From CAYMRL01 sp964398985 (GTDB taxonomy: Bacteria; Deinococcota; Deinococci; Deinococcales; Trueperaceae), in NCBI GenBank assembly GCA_964398985.1, contig CAYNOS010000063.1:1-6287 (forward strand): 6,287 nucleotides of DNA. Reading direction: 5' to 3'. Position numbers and translations under genes: made by a program. Shown here one piece after another: positions 6,204 through 6,287 of this stretch. Positions within the stretch are counted from its first letter, which is position 1, and the number at the start of each line of letters is the position of its first letter. Under the pieces are notes generated by a model that saw nothing but the letters and a program-made list of their open reading frames with translations, searched no databases and was not told where the DNA came from.

Positions 6204-6251
6204 GTACCGTTCTATCGGTAGTCGCCCAAACGTACCGATGTTCTGCAACAT
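6204..6251. promoter_or_regulatory. Cluster of overlapping dyads, possible operator region
   Basis: Three inverted repeats lie end to end: TACCG (6205-6209) with CGGTA (6216-6220); ATCGGTA (6214-6220) with TACCGAT (6233-6239); and ATGTT (6238-6242) with AACAT (6247-6251). GTACCG also recurs directly at 6204 and 6232, a spacing of 28 bases. Repeated half-sites of this size are typical of dimeric repressors such as TetR-type proteins, but no regulator gene is in view. From 6009 to the window end I find no convincing gene on either strand; frames stay open but have weak codon bias. Confidence 0.35.
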
Positions 6252-6287
6252 GCTCGCAGTGGCAGAAGATGTTGAGGCGCGGCTCGA

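Noticed and set aside
6064..6287. Plus-strand frame open to the window end (ATGs at 6064, 6106 and 6238)
   Set aside because: Third-position GC is clearly lower than in the real genes, no good ribosome binding site precedes any ATG, and the stretch is full of dyads. A gene beginning near the window end cannot be excluded.

Overview
The window is GC-rich bacterial DNA from a draft assembly: it contains a run of exactly 100 N (4130-4229), the usual placeholder for a scaffold gap of unknown length. The proteins look bacterial (Sec signal peptides, a lipobox, Shine-Dalgarno sites, a DinB/YfiT-type protein). Nothing here fixes the phylum. The order across the N-run is only as reliable as the scaffolding.

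Layout, left to right. (1) 1-527, plus strand: a DinB-superfamily four-helix-bundle protein whose start codon is cut by one base at the window edge. (2) 586-3468, minus: a 960-residue polytopic membrane protein I do not recognise. It is built from a tandem duplication of a four-helix membrane module plus a soluble stretch, followed by a long TPR-like helical C-terminal domain. (3) 3520-3939, minus: a small exported protein, 51 bases upstream of gene 2 and probably in the same operon. (4) 3957-4114, plus: the last transmembrane part of a COX15/CtaA-type heme A synthase, lacking its 5' part and carrying a one-base frameshift, next to the assembly gap. (5) 4130-4229: the gap. (6) 4230-4324, plus: a possible C-terminal tail of a gene lost in the gap. 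(7) 4350-6008, minus: a 552-residue predicted lipoprotein with a purple-acid-phosphatase-like metallophosphoesterase domain and unusual metal-site motifs. (8) 6009-6287: its upstream region, with a clear ribosome binding site and a cluster of inverted repeats near the window end.

The only pair with a plausible functional link is genes 3 and 2: a secreted or periplasmic small protein cotranscribed with a membrane protein that carries a large helical-repeat domain. This could be an envelope sensing or assembly unit, but no function can be assigned. The DinB protein and the phosphatase are standalone accessory genes. No CRISPR array, tRNA, rRNA, transposase or phage gene was seen. The most notable observations are the internal duplication in the 960-residue protein and the altered metal-ligand motifs of the phosphatase.
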